From: Flavobacterium limnophilum
GTDB taxonomy: Bacteria > Bacteroidota > Bacteroidia > Flavobacteriales > Flavobacteriaceae
Reading direction: 5' to 3'
DNA length: 64,000 nucleotides
Assembly (NCBI RefSeq): GCF_027111315.2
Contig: NZ_CP114289.2
Span: 4,154,001 to 4,218,000, forward strand
The translations under genes and the position numbers were made by a program. This document shows, in pieces, positions 7,720 to 17,500 of this stretch (position 1 is the stretch's first letter; every line of letters starts with the position of its first letter). A model generated the notes under the pieces. That model ran no database searches and was not told the DNA's origin. It was given only the letters and a program-made list of their open reading frames with translations.

Positions 7720-7768
7720 AATCTAATGATTAAATTTTGAGGTACTCGACCTCGATTAATTAAGGGTG

Positions 7769-7776
7769 CAAAGATA
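7769..7776 (-). promoter_or_regulatory. rpsP promoter -7 element (TATCTTTG)
   Basis: Perfect TAnnTTTG match, 50 bases upstream of rpsP on its strand. Confidence 0.65.
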
Positions 7777-7889
7777 CACTTTTTATCAATAAATACTAAT
7801 TCCATTTGTATTTTAATGATTGACACTTTGTTAGGATGATTTTGTGCGTTAATTTTCACTTCTATTTCTGTTTTTAAGTCAAAATAATA

Positions 7890-7897
7890 TACTTTTG
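7890..7897 (+). promoter_or_regulatory. promoter -7 element (TACTTTTG)
   Basis: Perfect TAnnTTTG match 22 bases upstream of the DUF6252 lipoprotein start. Confidence 0.65.
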
Positions 7898-7918
7898 TGT
7901 AGATAAAAGTCCCTTATT

Positions 7919-8401
7919 ATGAAAAAACAGTTTTTATATATATTCTTGTTCTTCGCTTTTATTTCTTGCACCGATGAGGTAAAGTTTAATAATCCTTCAT
8001 TTGAGGGGCAGAAAGACAATGTGTTTTGGAGGGCAGTTGATTATAAAGCATTTATTGCTGCCGATGGTTCCTTGAGCATTGAAGGATATACCAGAAACGA
8101 GGTGTTAACTTTGAAAACTACTTCTACAGCGGCACAAACCTATCCTTTAGGAACAAGCGATTCCAAAAAAGCTACTTATGTTTTGAAGGATGCCAACGGT
8201 ACAATTACTTTCTCCACAGGATTTGGAATTGGTGAAGGACAAATAGTCATCTCAGAATATGATTCCGTAAACAAGACAGTTTCGGGAACTTTTAAATTTA
8301 ATGCGGAGAACATTTACAATAATCCGTTAGCTGGGCCAGTTTTGAATTTTCAATATGGTCATTTTTATAAAATTCCTGTAACAACCGAGTTTATTAATTA
8401 G
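7919..8401 (+). CDS. DUF6252-like secreted lipoprotein
   Basis: 160 residues. Lipoprotein signal peptide MKKQFLYIFLFFAFISC, with the acylated Cys at 17. The mature part is beta-rich, with FWRAVDYKA near the start and GTFKFNAEN / PLAGPVLNFQYGHFYKIPV at the end, a pattern I associate with DUF6252 proteins of Flavobacteriia. The function of that family is unknown. It stands alone with its own promoter element 22 bases upstream. The assignment to DUF6252 is by recognition only. Confidence 0.75.
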   Translation: MKKQFLYIFLFFAFISCTDEVKFNNPSFEGQKDNVFWRAVDYKAFIAADGSLSIEGYTRNEVLTLKTTSTAAQTYPLGTSDSKKATYVLKDANGTITFSTGFGIGEGQIVISEYDSVNKTVSGTFKFNAENIYNNPLAGPVLNFQYGHFYKIPVTTEFIN

Positions 8402-8517
8402 TGTAAACATTATAAAAAACTCTTGTAATCAGGGGTTTTGTCTTTCTGTTTTGAATTTTTCTCAAAAATATAAATCATAAATTAACTAATACATAGTAGA
8501 TTAGAGAAAAATAAGAC

Positions 8518-8525
8518 TACATTTG
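8518..8525 (+). promoter_or_regulatory. promoter -7 element (TACATTTG)
   Basis: Perfect TAnnTTTG match 23 bases upstream of the RRM protein gene. Confidence 0.6.
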
Positions 8526-8548
8526 TCACATATTATAAATAAGTACAT

Positions 8549-8905
8549 ATGAATATTTTTGTTGGAAGCCTTCCATTCAGTATTGAGGAAGCAGATTTAA
8601 GAGAGTCTTTCGAGGCTTACGGAGCAGTTGATTCTGTAAAAATTATTACTGATAAATTTACTGGAAGAAGTAAAGGATTCGGTTTTGTTGAAATGCCAAA
8701 TGATGACGAGGCTCAAAAAGCAATTGATGAGTTAAACGGAGCGACTGTTCAAGGTCGTGCTATCGTAGTAAATAAATCTGAGCCAAAACCAGAAGGCGAA
8801 AGAAGAAGTTTTAACAGCAACAGCCGTGGTGGAGATTCACGCGGAGGTTACGGAAACAGCCGTGGTGGAGATAACCGTGGTGGTGGAGATAGAGGAAGAT
8901 ACTAA
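8549..8905 (+). CDS. RRM-type glycine-rich RNA-binding protein
   Basis: 118 residues. One RNA recognition motif occupies residues 1-80, with RNP2 (IFVGSL) and RNP1 (KGFGFVEM) intact, followed by an Arg/Gly-rich tail with SRGGDSRGGYGNSRGG repeats, the same layout as plant and cyanobacterial glycine-rich RNA-binding proteins. Likely binds single-stranded RNA as a chaperone; a stress- or cold-related role is known for some relatives and is inference here. Monocistronic, with its own promoter element and a strong terminator. Confidence 0.92.
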   Translation: MNIFVGSLPFSIEEADLRESFEAYGAVDSVKIITDKFTGRSKGFGFVEMPNDDEAQKAIDELNGATVQGRAIVVNKSEPKPEGERRSFNSNSRGGDSRGGYGNSRGGDNRGGGDRGRY

Positions 8906-8924
8906 CATTTTCTTTTAAAAACAT

Positions 8925-8959
8925 AAAAAAAGGTGTCAATGAAAATTGACACCTTTTTT
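8925..8959 (+). terminator. intrinsic terminator of the RRM gene
   Basis: AGGTGTCAAT / ATTGACACCT stem, GAAA loop, flanked by A and T runs. Confidence 0.85.
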
Positions 8960-8983
8960 GTTATATCCTATTTTGGATTTATT

Positions 8984-9018
8984 ATGGTAGGGACGTTGCA
9001 TTGCAACGTCCCTACCAT
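8984..9018. repeat. perfect palindrome (REP-like) between RRM gene and leuB
   Basis: Two 17-base arms (left arm ATGGTAGGGACGTTGCA) with one unpaired base at 9001. No T-run follows, so it is not a simple terminator. I recall this GTAGGGACGTTGCA palindrome as a dispersed element of several genomes. Confidence 0.8.
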
Positions 9019-9026
9019 TAATTATA

Positions 9027-10082
9027 TTATATATTAGCTGCTAACCAATCTCCAACTTCTTTTGTGCCATAAGCTTTGCCACCATCTGCTAAATCTTCTG
9101 TGACAATTCCTGCCTCTAAAGCTTTGTTAACAGCATCTCTCATTGCTTTTCCTTCTTCCATTAAACCAAAGTTTTCAAACATCATGGCAGCAGATAAAAC
9201 AGTAGCCATTGGGTTAGCGATATTTAAACCAGTTGCTTGTGGATACGAACCGTGAATTGGCTCAAACAAAGAAACCTCAGCCCCCATAGATGCTGATGGC
9301 ATTAACCCCATAGATCCAGAAATCACAGAGGCTTCGTCTGTTAAGATGTCTCCAAATAAGTTTTCGGTAATCAATACATCATAAGAGTTTGGCCATTGAA
9401 CCAAACGCATCGCAACGGCATCAACAAATTCGTAAGAAACGGTTACTTCTGGATAATCTTTTTCCATAGCTTGAACAGTTTCTCTCCACAAACGCGATGT
9501 TTCCAAAACGTTGGCTTTATCTACACAGCACAATTTCTTGGAACGTGTCATTGCTAATTCAAAACCTTTTTTAGCAAGACGTTGTACTTCAGCTCTTGTG
9601 TACACACAGTTGTCAAAAGCAGTATCTCCGTTGTCTCTTCTTCCTTTTTCACCAAAATAAATTCCTCCAGTCAATTCTCTCAAGAAAACTAAATCTGTTC
9701 CTTCGATTCTTTCTCTTTTTAATGGTGATTTATCCAATAAAGATGGGAATGTAAATGTAGGTCTTACGTTTGCAAACAAACCTAAGGCTTTACGCATTTT
9801 TAACAAGCCTTGCTCTGGACGTACTGGCGCAGAAGGATCGTTATCATATTTTGGGTGACCAATAGCACCAAACAAAACAGCATCAGCGTTTTTACAAATT
9901 TCGTGTGTTGAATCTGGATAAGGTTCGCCTACTGCATCAATAGCAGCAGCGCCAGTTAAAGCTGGTTTCCATATGATTTCATGTCCAAATTTTTGTGCAA
10001 CGGCATCTGATACTTTTACTGCTTGATCAATTACTTCTGGTCCGATTCCGTCTCCGGCTAAAAGGGCGATGTTAAATTTCAT
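9027..10082 (-). CDS. leuB: 3-isopropylmalate dehydrogenase
   Basis: 351 residues. Oxidatively decarboxylates 3-isopropylmalate to 2-oxoisocaproate with NAD+, third step of leucine synthesis. Features: N-terminal [12 protein letters not shown], substrate-binding arginines in the RPTFTFP and [13 protein letters not shown] blocks, and the metal/substrate motif [13 protein letters not shown] followed by PIHGS. Last gene of the minus-strand leuC-leuD-leuA-leuB order; 87 bases separate it from leuA and contain a 12-bp-arm inverted repeat. Confidence 0.96.
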   Translation of the reverse strand: MKFNIALLAGDGIGPEVIDQAVKVSDAVAQKFGHEIIWKPALTGAAAIDAVGEPYPDSTHEICKNADAVLFGAIGHPKYDNDPSAPVRPEQGLLKMRKALGLFANVRPTFTFPSLLDKSPLKRERIEGTDLVFLRELTGGIYFGEKGRRDNGDTAFDNCVYTRAEVQRLAKKGFELAMTRSKKLCCVDKANVLETSRLWRETVQAMEKDYPEVTVSYEFVDAVAMRLVQWPNSYDVLITENLFGDILTDEASVISGSMGLMPSASMGAEVSLFEPIHGSYPQATGLNIANPMATVLSAAMMFENFGLMEEGKAMRDAVNKALEAGIVTEDLADGGKAYGTKEVGDWLAANI

Positions 10083-10120
10083 TATAAATTATTTTTATTT
10101 AAAGATTGAATTATTTAAAG

Positions 10121-10158
10121 ATTTAAAGATTGGAGTTTTAATTTTTCAATCTTTAAAT
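10121..10158. repeat. inverted repeat between leuA and leuB
   Basis: Arms ATTTAAAGATTG and CAATCTTTAAAT with a 14-base loop. AT-rich; could be an mRNA processing or attenuation hairpin inside the operon. Confidence 0.55.
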
Positions 10159-10169
10159 CATTTCATTTT

Positions 10170-11693
10170 TTAATTAGAAACCAAATTCAGCATTTTTTGT
10201 GTTGCCTTGATGGCTGCTACCGTTTGGTCTGAATCAAGACCGCGGGTTTTGAATTCTTTTCCGTTGTTGGTCCATGTAATAATAGTTTCGCACAACGCAT
10301 CCGAGCTACTGCCTGGAGGAATACGAACTGCATAATCAATTAGTTTTGGCAACGTGAGTTTCTTTCTCTTGTATATTTTGGTCAAGGCGTTCATGAAAGC
10401 GTCAAATTGACCGTCACCTTGAGCATGTTCTTCGATAATTTCGCCATCTATTTTCAATTGCAATGAAGTCGAAGGTTGAAATCCTTTGGAATGAACCAAA
10501 ACATAGGATTGAATAACGATTTTGTCTTCGTAAGTCTGACTGTCTAATACATCGGAAATGATATAAGGCAAGTCTTCTTTGGTAACCGTTTCTTTTTTGT
10601 CGCCCAATTCGATGATGCGTTGGGTTACCAATTTCAAATCTTCTTGATTGAGTTGCAATCCTAATTCCTGTAGATTTTTTTCGATATTGGCTTTGCCCGA
10701 AGTTTTTCCTAAAGCATATTTTCGTTTTCTTCCAAAACGTTCTGGAAGTAAATTGTTGAAATACAAATTGTTCTTGTTGTCGCCATCGGCATGGATTCCT
10801 GCCGTTTGGGTAAACACGTTGTCTCCTACGATAGGTTTGTTTGCCGGAATTCTATAACCCGTGAAGGTTTCGACCAATTTACTTACCGAGTATAATGAAG
10901 ATTCCTTGATGTTGATTTTTACTTCTGGTATAAAATCATTAATCACGGCAACGGTACTTTCAAGTGGCGCGTTTCCAGCACGTTCTCCCATTCCATTTAC
11001 CGTAACGTGTAATCCGTTGATGCCTGCTTTTACGGCTTCCATCACGTTGGCGATGCTTAAATCGTAATCGTTGTGTGCGTGAAAATCAAAATGAATTCCT
11101 GGATATTTTGCGGTAATCTTGGAAATAAATTCAAAAGTATCAGACGGAATAAGCACGCCCAAAGTATCAGGCAATAATATCCTTTTTACGGGTTGGGTTA
11201 CTAAAAAATCCAAATATTGAAAAACATAATCCGGAGAATTACGCATACCGTTACTCCAATCTTCGAGATAAACATTGGTTGCAATTCCGTTTTCATTGGC
11301 CAAAGCAATAGCTTGTGCAATTTCTGAAAAATGCTGTTCCGGTGTTTTTTTTAATTGGTGGGTCAAATGGTTTAAAGAACCTTTGGTCAACAAGTTTTGA
11401 ACTTTGGCTCCCGCTTTTTTCATCCATTCGATGGAAAGTCCTCCGTCAACAAAGGTCAATACTTCAACACGATTTTCATATCCTTTTTCCTTGGCCCAAA
11501 CCATGATGCCTTTGACGCCTTCGAATTCGCCTTCGCTTACACGAGCTGAGGCAATTTCGATACGGTCAATGTTTAATTCTTCTAGCAATAATTGCGCAAT
11601 GGTTAATTTTTCTGCAGCAGAAAAAGATACTCCTGAGGTTTGTTCACCATCACGGAGCGTCGTGTCCATTATTTCAATTTTTCTTTTTTTCAT
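10170..11693 (-). CDS. leuA: 2-isopropylmalate synthase family protein
   Basis: 507 residues. The N-terminal HMGL-like TIM barrel starts with MDTTLRDGEQTSGVSF (acetyl-CoA/2-oxoacid condensing site) and contains the metal-binding DFHAHNDYDLSIANV and NGMGERAGNAPLE. A C-terminal regulatory domain (about residue 370 on) matches the LeuA dimer/allosteric region. Its place among leuC, leuD and leuB supports leucine synthesis. The sequence is of the longer type that is also annotated as citramalate synthase in some genomes, so 2-oxo-acid specificity is not certain. Preceded by a structured 131-base gap after leuD. Confidence 0.85.
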   Translation of the reverse strand: MKKRKIEIMDTTLRDGEQTSGVSFSAAEKLTIAQLLLEELNIDRIEIASARVSEGEFEGVKGIMVWAKEKGYENRVEVLTFVDGGLSIEWMKKAGAKVQNLLTKGSLNHLTHQLKKTPEQHFSEIAQAIALANENGIATNVYLEDWSNGMRNSPDYVFQYLDFLVTQPVKRILLPDTLGVLIPSDTFEFISKITAKYPGIHFDFHAHNDYDLSIANVMEAVKAGINGLHVTVNGMGERAGNAPLESTVAVINDFIPEVKINIKESSLYSVSKLVETFTGYRIPANKPIVGDNVFTQTAGIHADGDNKNNLYFNNLLPERFGRKRKYALGKTSGKANIEKNLQELGLQLNQEDLKLVTQRIIELGDKKETVTKEDLPYIISDVLDSQTYEDKIVIQSYVLVHSKGFQPSTSLQLKIDGEIIEEHAQGDGQFDAFMNALTKIYKRKKLTLPKLIDYAVRIPPGSSSDALCETIITWTNNGKEFKTRGLDSDQTVAAIKATQKMLNLVSN

Positions 11694-11762
11694 TTTAATT
11701 TGATGCTAGTGTAATTTCACTAATTTGAAATCAGAATACTGTATTTGTATAAAACACTAAAA

Positions 11763-11807
11763 GCAGTTACTTCGGCAAAACCCAAAAGGGAATGCTTCCG
11801 TAACTGC
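11763..11807. promoter_or_regulatory. hairpin in the leuD-leuA gap (attenuator or terminator candidate)
   Basis: Outer stem GCAGTTAC / GTAACTGC, inner stems GCA/TGC and CCC/GGG around an AAAA loop, with T-rich runs on both sides. It lies between two operon genes, so it could tune leuA-leuB expression relative to leuC-leuD. Confidence 0.6.
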
Positions 11808-11824
11808 ATTTTTTTAGATTTTTA

Positions 11825-12421
11825 TTAGAAAGGAAGCTTGTCAGCAAATGCTACAATATCTCCTTTAATATTTTGCAAATAATCAATATCATCAAAACCA
11901 TTGATCATATTATTCTTTTTGTATCCGTTGATATCGAAAGATTCTTTTTGACCGGTAGCCAATAAAGTAATGGTTTGTTCCGGCAAATTGATTTCCAATT
12001 GTGTGTTTGGATCAGCTTCGATTGCTTTGAAAATAGTTTCTGAAAATTCAGGACTAATTTGTACTGGCAAAACACCAATATTCAAACAGTTTCCTTTGAA
12101 GATGTCTGCAAAGAAAGAAGAAACTATAGCTCTAAAGCCGTAATCGTAAACTGCCCAAGCAGCGTGCTCTCTCGAAGAACCTGAACCGAAGTTTTTTCCT
12201 CCAACAAGAATTTTCCCGCTGTAAGTTTTGTCGTTTAAAACGAAATCAGCTTTGGGAGTGTCGTCTCCATTGTATCTCCAGTCTCTGAAAAGATTGTCTC
12301 CAAAGCCTTCACGTTTCGTGGCTTTCAAGAAACGAGCTGGGATGATTTGATCGGTATCTACGTTTTCTATTGGTAGCGGCACTGCGCTACTCGTAAGGAT
12401 ATTAAATTTATCGTATGCCAT
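11825..12421 (-). CDS. leuD: 3-isopropylmalate dehydratase small subunit
   Basis: 198 residues. Swivel-domain subunit that, with LeuC, isomerises 2- to 3-isopropylmalate. Diagnostic features: PIENVDTDQIIPARFLK, the GKNFGSGSSREHA active-site loop, and FADIFKGNCLNIGVLPV. Typical length. Located 81 bases after leuC on the same strand. Confidence 0.96.
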   Translation of the reverse strand: MAYDKFNILTSSAVPLPIENVDTDQIIPARFLKATKREGFGDNLFRDWRYNGDDTPKADFVLNDKTYSGKILVGGKNFGSGSSREHAAWAVYDYGFRAIVSSFFADIFKGNCLNIGVLPVQISPEFSETIFKAIEADPNTQLEINLPEQTITLLATGQKESFDINGYKKNNMINGFDDIDYLQNIKGDIVAFADKLPF

Positions 12422-12502
12422 TTTTTATTTTATTTATACTGTAATAGTAAGGTTGTGCCTTTTTTACGGTAGTTTTAAATTGTGTTTTTTTGAAACAGTT
12501 TT

Positions 12503-13897
12503 CTAGAATAAATCTCTAGGGTCAGTTAATTTCCCGGTAACCGCTGCTGCTGCTGCCATAATTGGAGAAGCTAACAAAGTTCTTGAACCTGGACCTTGAC
12601 GACCTTCGAAGTTTCTGTTGGATGTACTTACTGCATATTTTCCAGCTGGAACTTTATCATCGTTCATTGCCAAACAAGCAGAACAACCTGGCTGACGCAA
12701 TACGAAACCAGCTTCAGTAAGAATATCTAACAATCCTTCTTCTTTGATTTGTGCTTCAACAACGTGTGAACCCGGGACTAACCAAGCGGTTACGTTGTCT
12801 GCTTTTTTGCGACCTTTCACGATTTCTGTAAAAGCTCTAAAATCTTCGATACGACCATTGGTACAACTTCCCAAGAAAACATAATCAATTGGTTTTCCAA
12901 TCATCACATCATCTTCGTTGAAGCCCATATAAGCCAAAGATTTTTTATAAGTTTCCTCGCCACCTTCTACTTGGTCAGCACTTGGAATATGTTTAGAGAT
13001 ACCAATTCCCATTCCAGGGTTAGTACCATAAGTAATCATTGGTTCGATATCAGCAGCATCGATGTTTAATTCTGCATCGAAAACCGCGTCAGTATCGGTT
13101 TTTAAAGTTTTCCAATATTCAACAGCTTTTGTCCAAGCTTCTCCTTTTGGAGCATATAATCTTCCTTCCAAGAAGTCGAAAGTTTTTTGATCCGGAGCAA
13201 TCATACCACCACGAGCACCCATTTCGATAGAAAGGTTACACACAGTCATACGACCTTCCATAGACATATCTTCAAAAACATTTCCAGCGTACTCGGCAAA
13301 ATATCCTGTGCCTCCAGAAGTAGTCAATTTTGAAATGATGTACAAAGCCACATCTTTTGGCCCAACACCTTTGCTCAAAGTTCCGTTTACGTTGATACGC
13401 ATTTTCTTTGGTTTTGGCTGCATAATACATTGAGTAGCCATAACCATTTCCACTTCAGAAGTTCCAATACCAAAAGCAATCGCTCCAAAAGCACCGTGAG
13501 TAGAAGTGTGGGAATCTCCACAAACGATAGTCGCACCCGGCAAAGTAATTCCGTTTTCAGGACCTACTACGTGTACAATTCCATTTTTTTGGTGACCTAA
13601 TCCCCAGTGGGAAATGCCATATTCTGCAGCATTATCTTCCAATGCTTTTAATTGATTGGCGGACAAAGCGTCAGCAACAGGTAAATGTTGGTTTATAGTT
13701 GGAGTGTTGTGATCGGCAGTTGCAAAAGTACGCTCAGGATATAAAACCTTGATACCTCTTCCTTTTAAACCTAGAAAAGCAACAGGACTTGTAACTTCAT
13801 GAATGAAATGACGGTCAATAAAAAACACGTCTGGTCCATCTTCAATTTTACGTATTACGTGCGCATCCCATACTTTGTCAAATAATGTCTTACTCAT
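12503..13897 (-). CDS. leuC: 3-isopropylmalate dehydratase large subunit
   Basis: 464 residues, aconitase superfamily, binding a 4Fe-4S cluster. The three cluster cysteines lie in FLGSCTNGR and [34 protein letters not shown] and the closing [15 protein letters not shown] substrate loop are intact. First gene of the leucine operon. A promoter with both elements (TTG-N19-TAAATTTG) lies 71-100 bases upstream. No T-box or leader peptide is recognisable. Confidence 0.97.
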   Translation of the reverse strand: MSKTLFDKVWDAHVIRKIEDGPDVFFIDRHFIHEVTSPVAFLGLKGRGIKVLYPERTFATADHNTPTINQHLPVADALSANQLKALEDNAAEYGISHWGLGHQKNGIVHVVGPENGITLPGATIVCGDSHTSTHGAFGAIAFGIGTSEVEMVMATQCIMQPKPKKMRINVNGTLSKGVGPKDVALYIISKLTTSGGTGYFAEYAGNVFEDMSMEGRMTVCNLSIEMGARGGMIAPDQKTFDFLEGRLYAPKGEAWTKAVEYWKTLKTDTDAVFDAELNIDAADIEPMITYGTNPGMGIGISKHIPSADQVEGGEETYKKSLAYMGFNEDDVMIGKPIDYVFLGSCTNGRIEDFRAFTEIVKGRKKADNVTAWLVPGSHVVEAQIKEEGLLDILTEAGFVLRQPGCSACLAMNDDKVPAGKYAVSTSNRNFEGRQGPGSRTLLASPIMAAAAAVTGKLTDPRDLF

Positions 13898-13967
13898 TTT
13901 TAATATTTTTTAGTGTATTTCTCTTTTTTACAATTTTGGCATTAGCCCATAATTATAACAATGGCAG

Positions 13968-13997
13968 CAAATTTATAAAAAGAATTAAAAGTGTCAA
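13968..13997 (-). promoter_or_regulatory. leuCDAB promoter
   Basis: TTG (13995-13997) and TAAATTTG (13968-13975) separated by exactly 19 bases, an excellent match to the Bacteroidota sigma-A consensus. Predicted leader of about 65 bases. Confidence 0.75.
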
Positions 13998-14152
13998 TTA
14001 TAGTATTTACTTATATACGATACCCAAAGTCATTTTTACAACGGCGAACTACTTCTGATATTTATTGATGGCTCGGATGTCGTCTTTTATTTTGACTTTA
14101 ATTCTCTTTTTGATGTTGTTTCTAATGCGATAGTGTTGTTTTTAAATTTTTG

Positions 14153-14185
14153 CAAATTTATCGCTATTTTGGTGTAAATAAGCAA
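14153..14185 (-). promoter_or_regulatory. possible second upstream promoter for leuC
   Basis: TAAATTTG (14153-14160) with TTG 22 bases upstream (14183-14185). Transcription would give a leader of about 250 bases before leuC. Confidence 0.35.
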
Positions 14186-14482
14186 GTTTGTGGTTGTAAA
14201 ATGTAACAAAACGTATGAAAATAGTAATAATTTGCAAAGTTTAAGACTTGTGTTTATTATCGAATAAAACACGGATCCTGCTTTTGAAGTCTTCAAACCA
14301 GAATTGTTTTGGCTATCGCAAACGATATTTTTTTGATAAAATACTACGACATCCAAAAAATAGATTTTTGGAATTTTTTGTGAATTATGGAATGAATATT
14401 TGCTAAAAACAATAATCAGCGTTCCGAGTTTAAAGTCACTTTTTTGTTGATAACTTAGATGCTTTTTTCGGCTAAAAAATTC

Positions 14483-14490
14483 TAAATTTG
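14483..14490 (+). promoter_or_regulatory. dnaE promoter -7 element (TAAATTTG)
   Basis: Perfect TAnnTTTG match, 50 bases upstream of dnaE; no well-spaced TTG. Confidence 0.5.
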
Positions 14491-14540
14491 GAAACTGCTA
14501 AATACAATTTTAGGCAATTGCAAAGCATTAAAATCCAACT

Positions 14541-17500
14541 ATGTACTTAATATTCGATACCGAAACCACAGGTTTACCCAAGCGTTGGGGCGCTCCCATT
14601 TCCGATACGGACAACTGGCCAAGATGTATTCAAATCGCTTGGCAGCTCCACGATGATATGGGAAAAGTCATCGAACATCAGGACTATTTGGTCAAGCCGG
14701 AAGGATTCAATATTCCGTATGATGCCGAGAGAATTCACGGTATTTCAACAGAACTTGCCGAAGCCGAAGGAATTCCTTTGGCCGAAGTTTTGGAGAAATT
14801 CAACATAGCTTTAGGCAAAGCCAAGTTTATTGTGGGTCAAAATCTAGGTTTTGACGTCAATATTATGGGTTGTGAATTTTACAGAATGGGTGTCGAAAGT
14901 GCGATGAGTTCGATGCCGATTCTCGATACCTGTACCGAAATTACCGCCTCATTATTGAAATTGCCGGGAGGTCGTGGTGGGAAATTTAAACTGCCTACGT
15001 TAACCGAATTACACCAATATCTTTTCAACCAACCTTTTGCGGAAGCGCACAATGCCACCGCCGATGTTGAGGCAACCACGCGTTGTTTTTTCGAATTGAT
15101 TCGTACCGAAGTTTTCACCAAACAGGAACTGGAAGTTGAGCAGGAATATTTCGAGGATTTCCAATTAAAAAATCCAAGAGAAATTCAGCTTATTGGATTA
15201 AAACACATTAATTTAAAGGAAGCTTCGGATAAAATTCGTCAGCAACTTGGTGGGCAACAGGCAACTTCAATATCCAAACAAGAGCTTTCTGATAACAAAC
15301 AACTATTAGTTGATACCAAGTTTGCGCATTTGCACAATCATACCCAGTTTTCGGTTTTACAATCGACCATTGCCATTGGAGGCTTGGTTTCGGCAACAGC
15401 CAAGAATAAATTTCCCGCCGTAGCAATGACCGATACGGGAAACATGATGGGTGCCTTCCATTTTGTGAGTGCGGTGATGAACCACAACAAAGCGGCTTCA
15501 ACCAAAAACAAAGCGTTGGTCGAAAGCGGCGAAGAAGCCACCGAAACCGAAATCAAACCCATTGTGGGTTGCGAATTCAATATTTGCGACAATCATTTGG
15601 ACAAAACCAAAAAAGACAATGGTTATCAAGTGGTTTTGTTGGCCAAAAACAAAAAAGGCTATCATAATTTGGCCAAAATGGCTTCCATCGCTTACACGGA
15701 TGGTTTTTATTATGTGCCTAGAATTGACCGAATCATCGTCGAAAAATACAAGGAAGACATTATGGTTTTGTCGGGAAATTTATACGGAGAAATTCCGGGT
15801 AAAATCCTGAATGTTGGTGAAAATCAAGCAGAGGAAGCCTTGATTTGGTGGAAAGCACAATTTGGAGCGGATTTTTATCTTGAAATTATGCGCCACAATC
15901 AGGAGGATGAAAATCGGGTAAATCAAACCTTGATTGAATTTTCCAAAAAGCACGATGTCAAGTTAATTGCCACCAATAACACCTATTATTTAAACAAGCA
16001 AGATGCCAACGCACACGATATTTTGTTGTGTGTAAAAGACGGTGAAAAGCAAGCCACACCTATTGGTCGTGGTCGTGGCTACCGTTATGGTTTGCCCAAT
16101 CAGGAATATTATTACAAGTCGGAAGAGGAGATGAAAAAACTCTTCGCCGATTTGCCCGAAGCCATTACCAACATTCAAGAAATAGTAGATAAAATCGAAA
16201 TATACTCACTTTACCGTGATGTGTTGTTGCCTAAATATGATATTCCCGCCGAGTTTGTAGTTCCCGAAGATGAAACCGATGGTGGCGTTCGAGGTGAAAA
16301 TAAATATTTGCGTCAGCTGACAATGGACGGGGCAAAAAGACGCTATGGCGAGATTACACCCGACATTCAGGAACGTTTGGATTTTGAATTACTGACTATT
16401 TCAAATTCGGGTTATCCTGGTTATTTCTTGATTGTTCAGGATTTCATCGCCGAAGCCCGGAAAATGGATGTTTCCGTTGGTCCCGGTCGTGGTTCGGCGG
16501 CGGGTTCAGCTGTGGCGTATTGTTTAGGAATCACGAATATTGACCCGATTAAGTATGATTTGCTTTTTGAGCGTTTCCTGAATCCGGATCGTGTGTCGAT
16601 GCCCGATATTGATATTGATTTTGATGATGAAGGCCGAAGTCGCGTAATGGATTATGTAATCCAAAAATACGGCAAAAAGCAAGTAGCACAAATCATCACT
16701 TATGGTAAAATGGCAACCAAATCAGCCATTCGCGATACGGCTCGTGTACTCGATTTGCCGCTTTTTGAAGCCGATAGAATTGCCAAATTAATTCCGGGAA
16801 TGATGCCGTCCAAATGGAATTTGGCTCGTTTTATTTCCGAAAAAGAAGACGATGTCAAGAAAGCGTTGCGTTCGGATGAATTCGAAAGCGTGAAAGAATT
16901 GATTGCCATCGCCAACGGAGGTGACTTGGCTGGAGAAACCATCCAACAAGCCAAAATACTCGAAGGTTCAATGCGAAACACGGGTATTCACGCCTGTGGA
17001 GTAATCATCACGCCCTCGGATATTACGAATTTTGTTCCCGTAACTACCGCCAAGGATTCGGATTTATATGTCACCCAATTTGACAACTCCGTTGCCGAAA
17101 GTGCCGGATTGTTGAAGATGGACTTCTTGGGTTTGAAGACCCTGACTTTGATAAAAGATACCGTAAAACTGGTTAAATATCGTACTGGAATCGAACTCGA
17201 TCCCGATACTTTCCCGATTGACGATGTCAAAACGTATGAACTTTTCCAAAGAGGAGAAACCGTTGGAATCTTCCAATACGAGTCCCCCGGAATGCAAAAG
17301 TACATGAAGGATTTGAAGCCCACGGTTTTTGGGGATTTGATTGCGATGAATGCCTTGTATCGACCAGGTCCGTTGGAATATATTCCGTCTTTCGTTCGAA
17401 GGAAAAACGGGGAAGAACCTATCGTGTATGACTTGGATGCTTGCGAAGAGTATTTGGCAGAAACCTACGGTATTACGGTGTATCAAGAGCAGGTAATGCT

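Larger units (their letters stand above)
13898..14540. other. 643-base divergent intergenic region leuC/dnaE
   Basis: Holds the leu promoter(s) on the minus strand and a dnaE -7 element on the plus strand. An 89-codon minus-strand frame (14087-14356) has no family resemblance, and the second candidate leu promoter lies inside it; I do not call it a gene. A short basic peptide frame ending near 14050 has no start codon. Nothing else recognised. Confidence 0.6.

Noticed and set aside
14040..14130. Basic peptide frame (ending INKYQK) considered as a gene remnant
   Set aside because: It has no start codon and is closed by a stop just upstream; too short to judge.
14087..14356. 89-codon minus-strand frame between leuC and dnaE
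   Set aside because: No recognisable domain, and a promoter-like element lies inside it; treated as leader or spacer.
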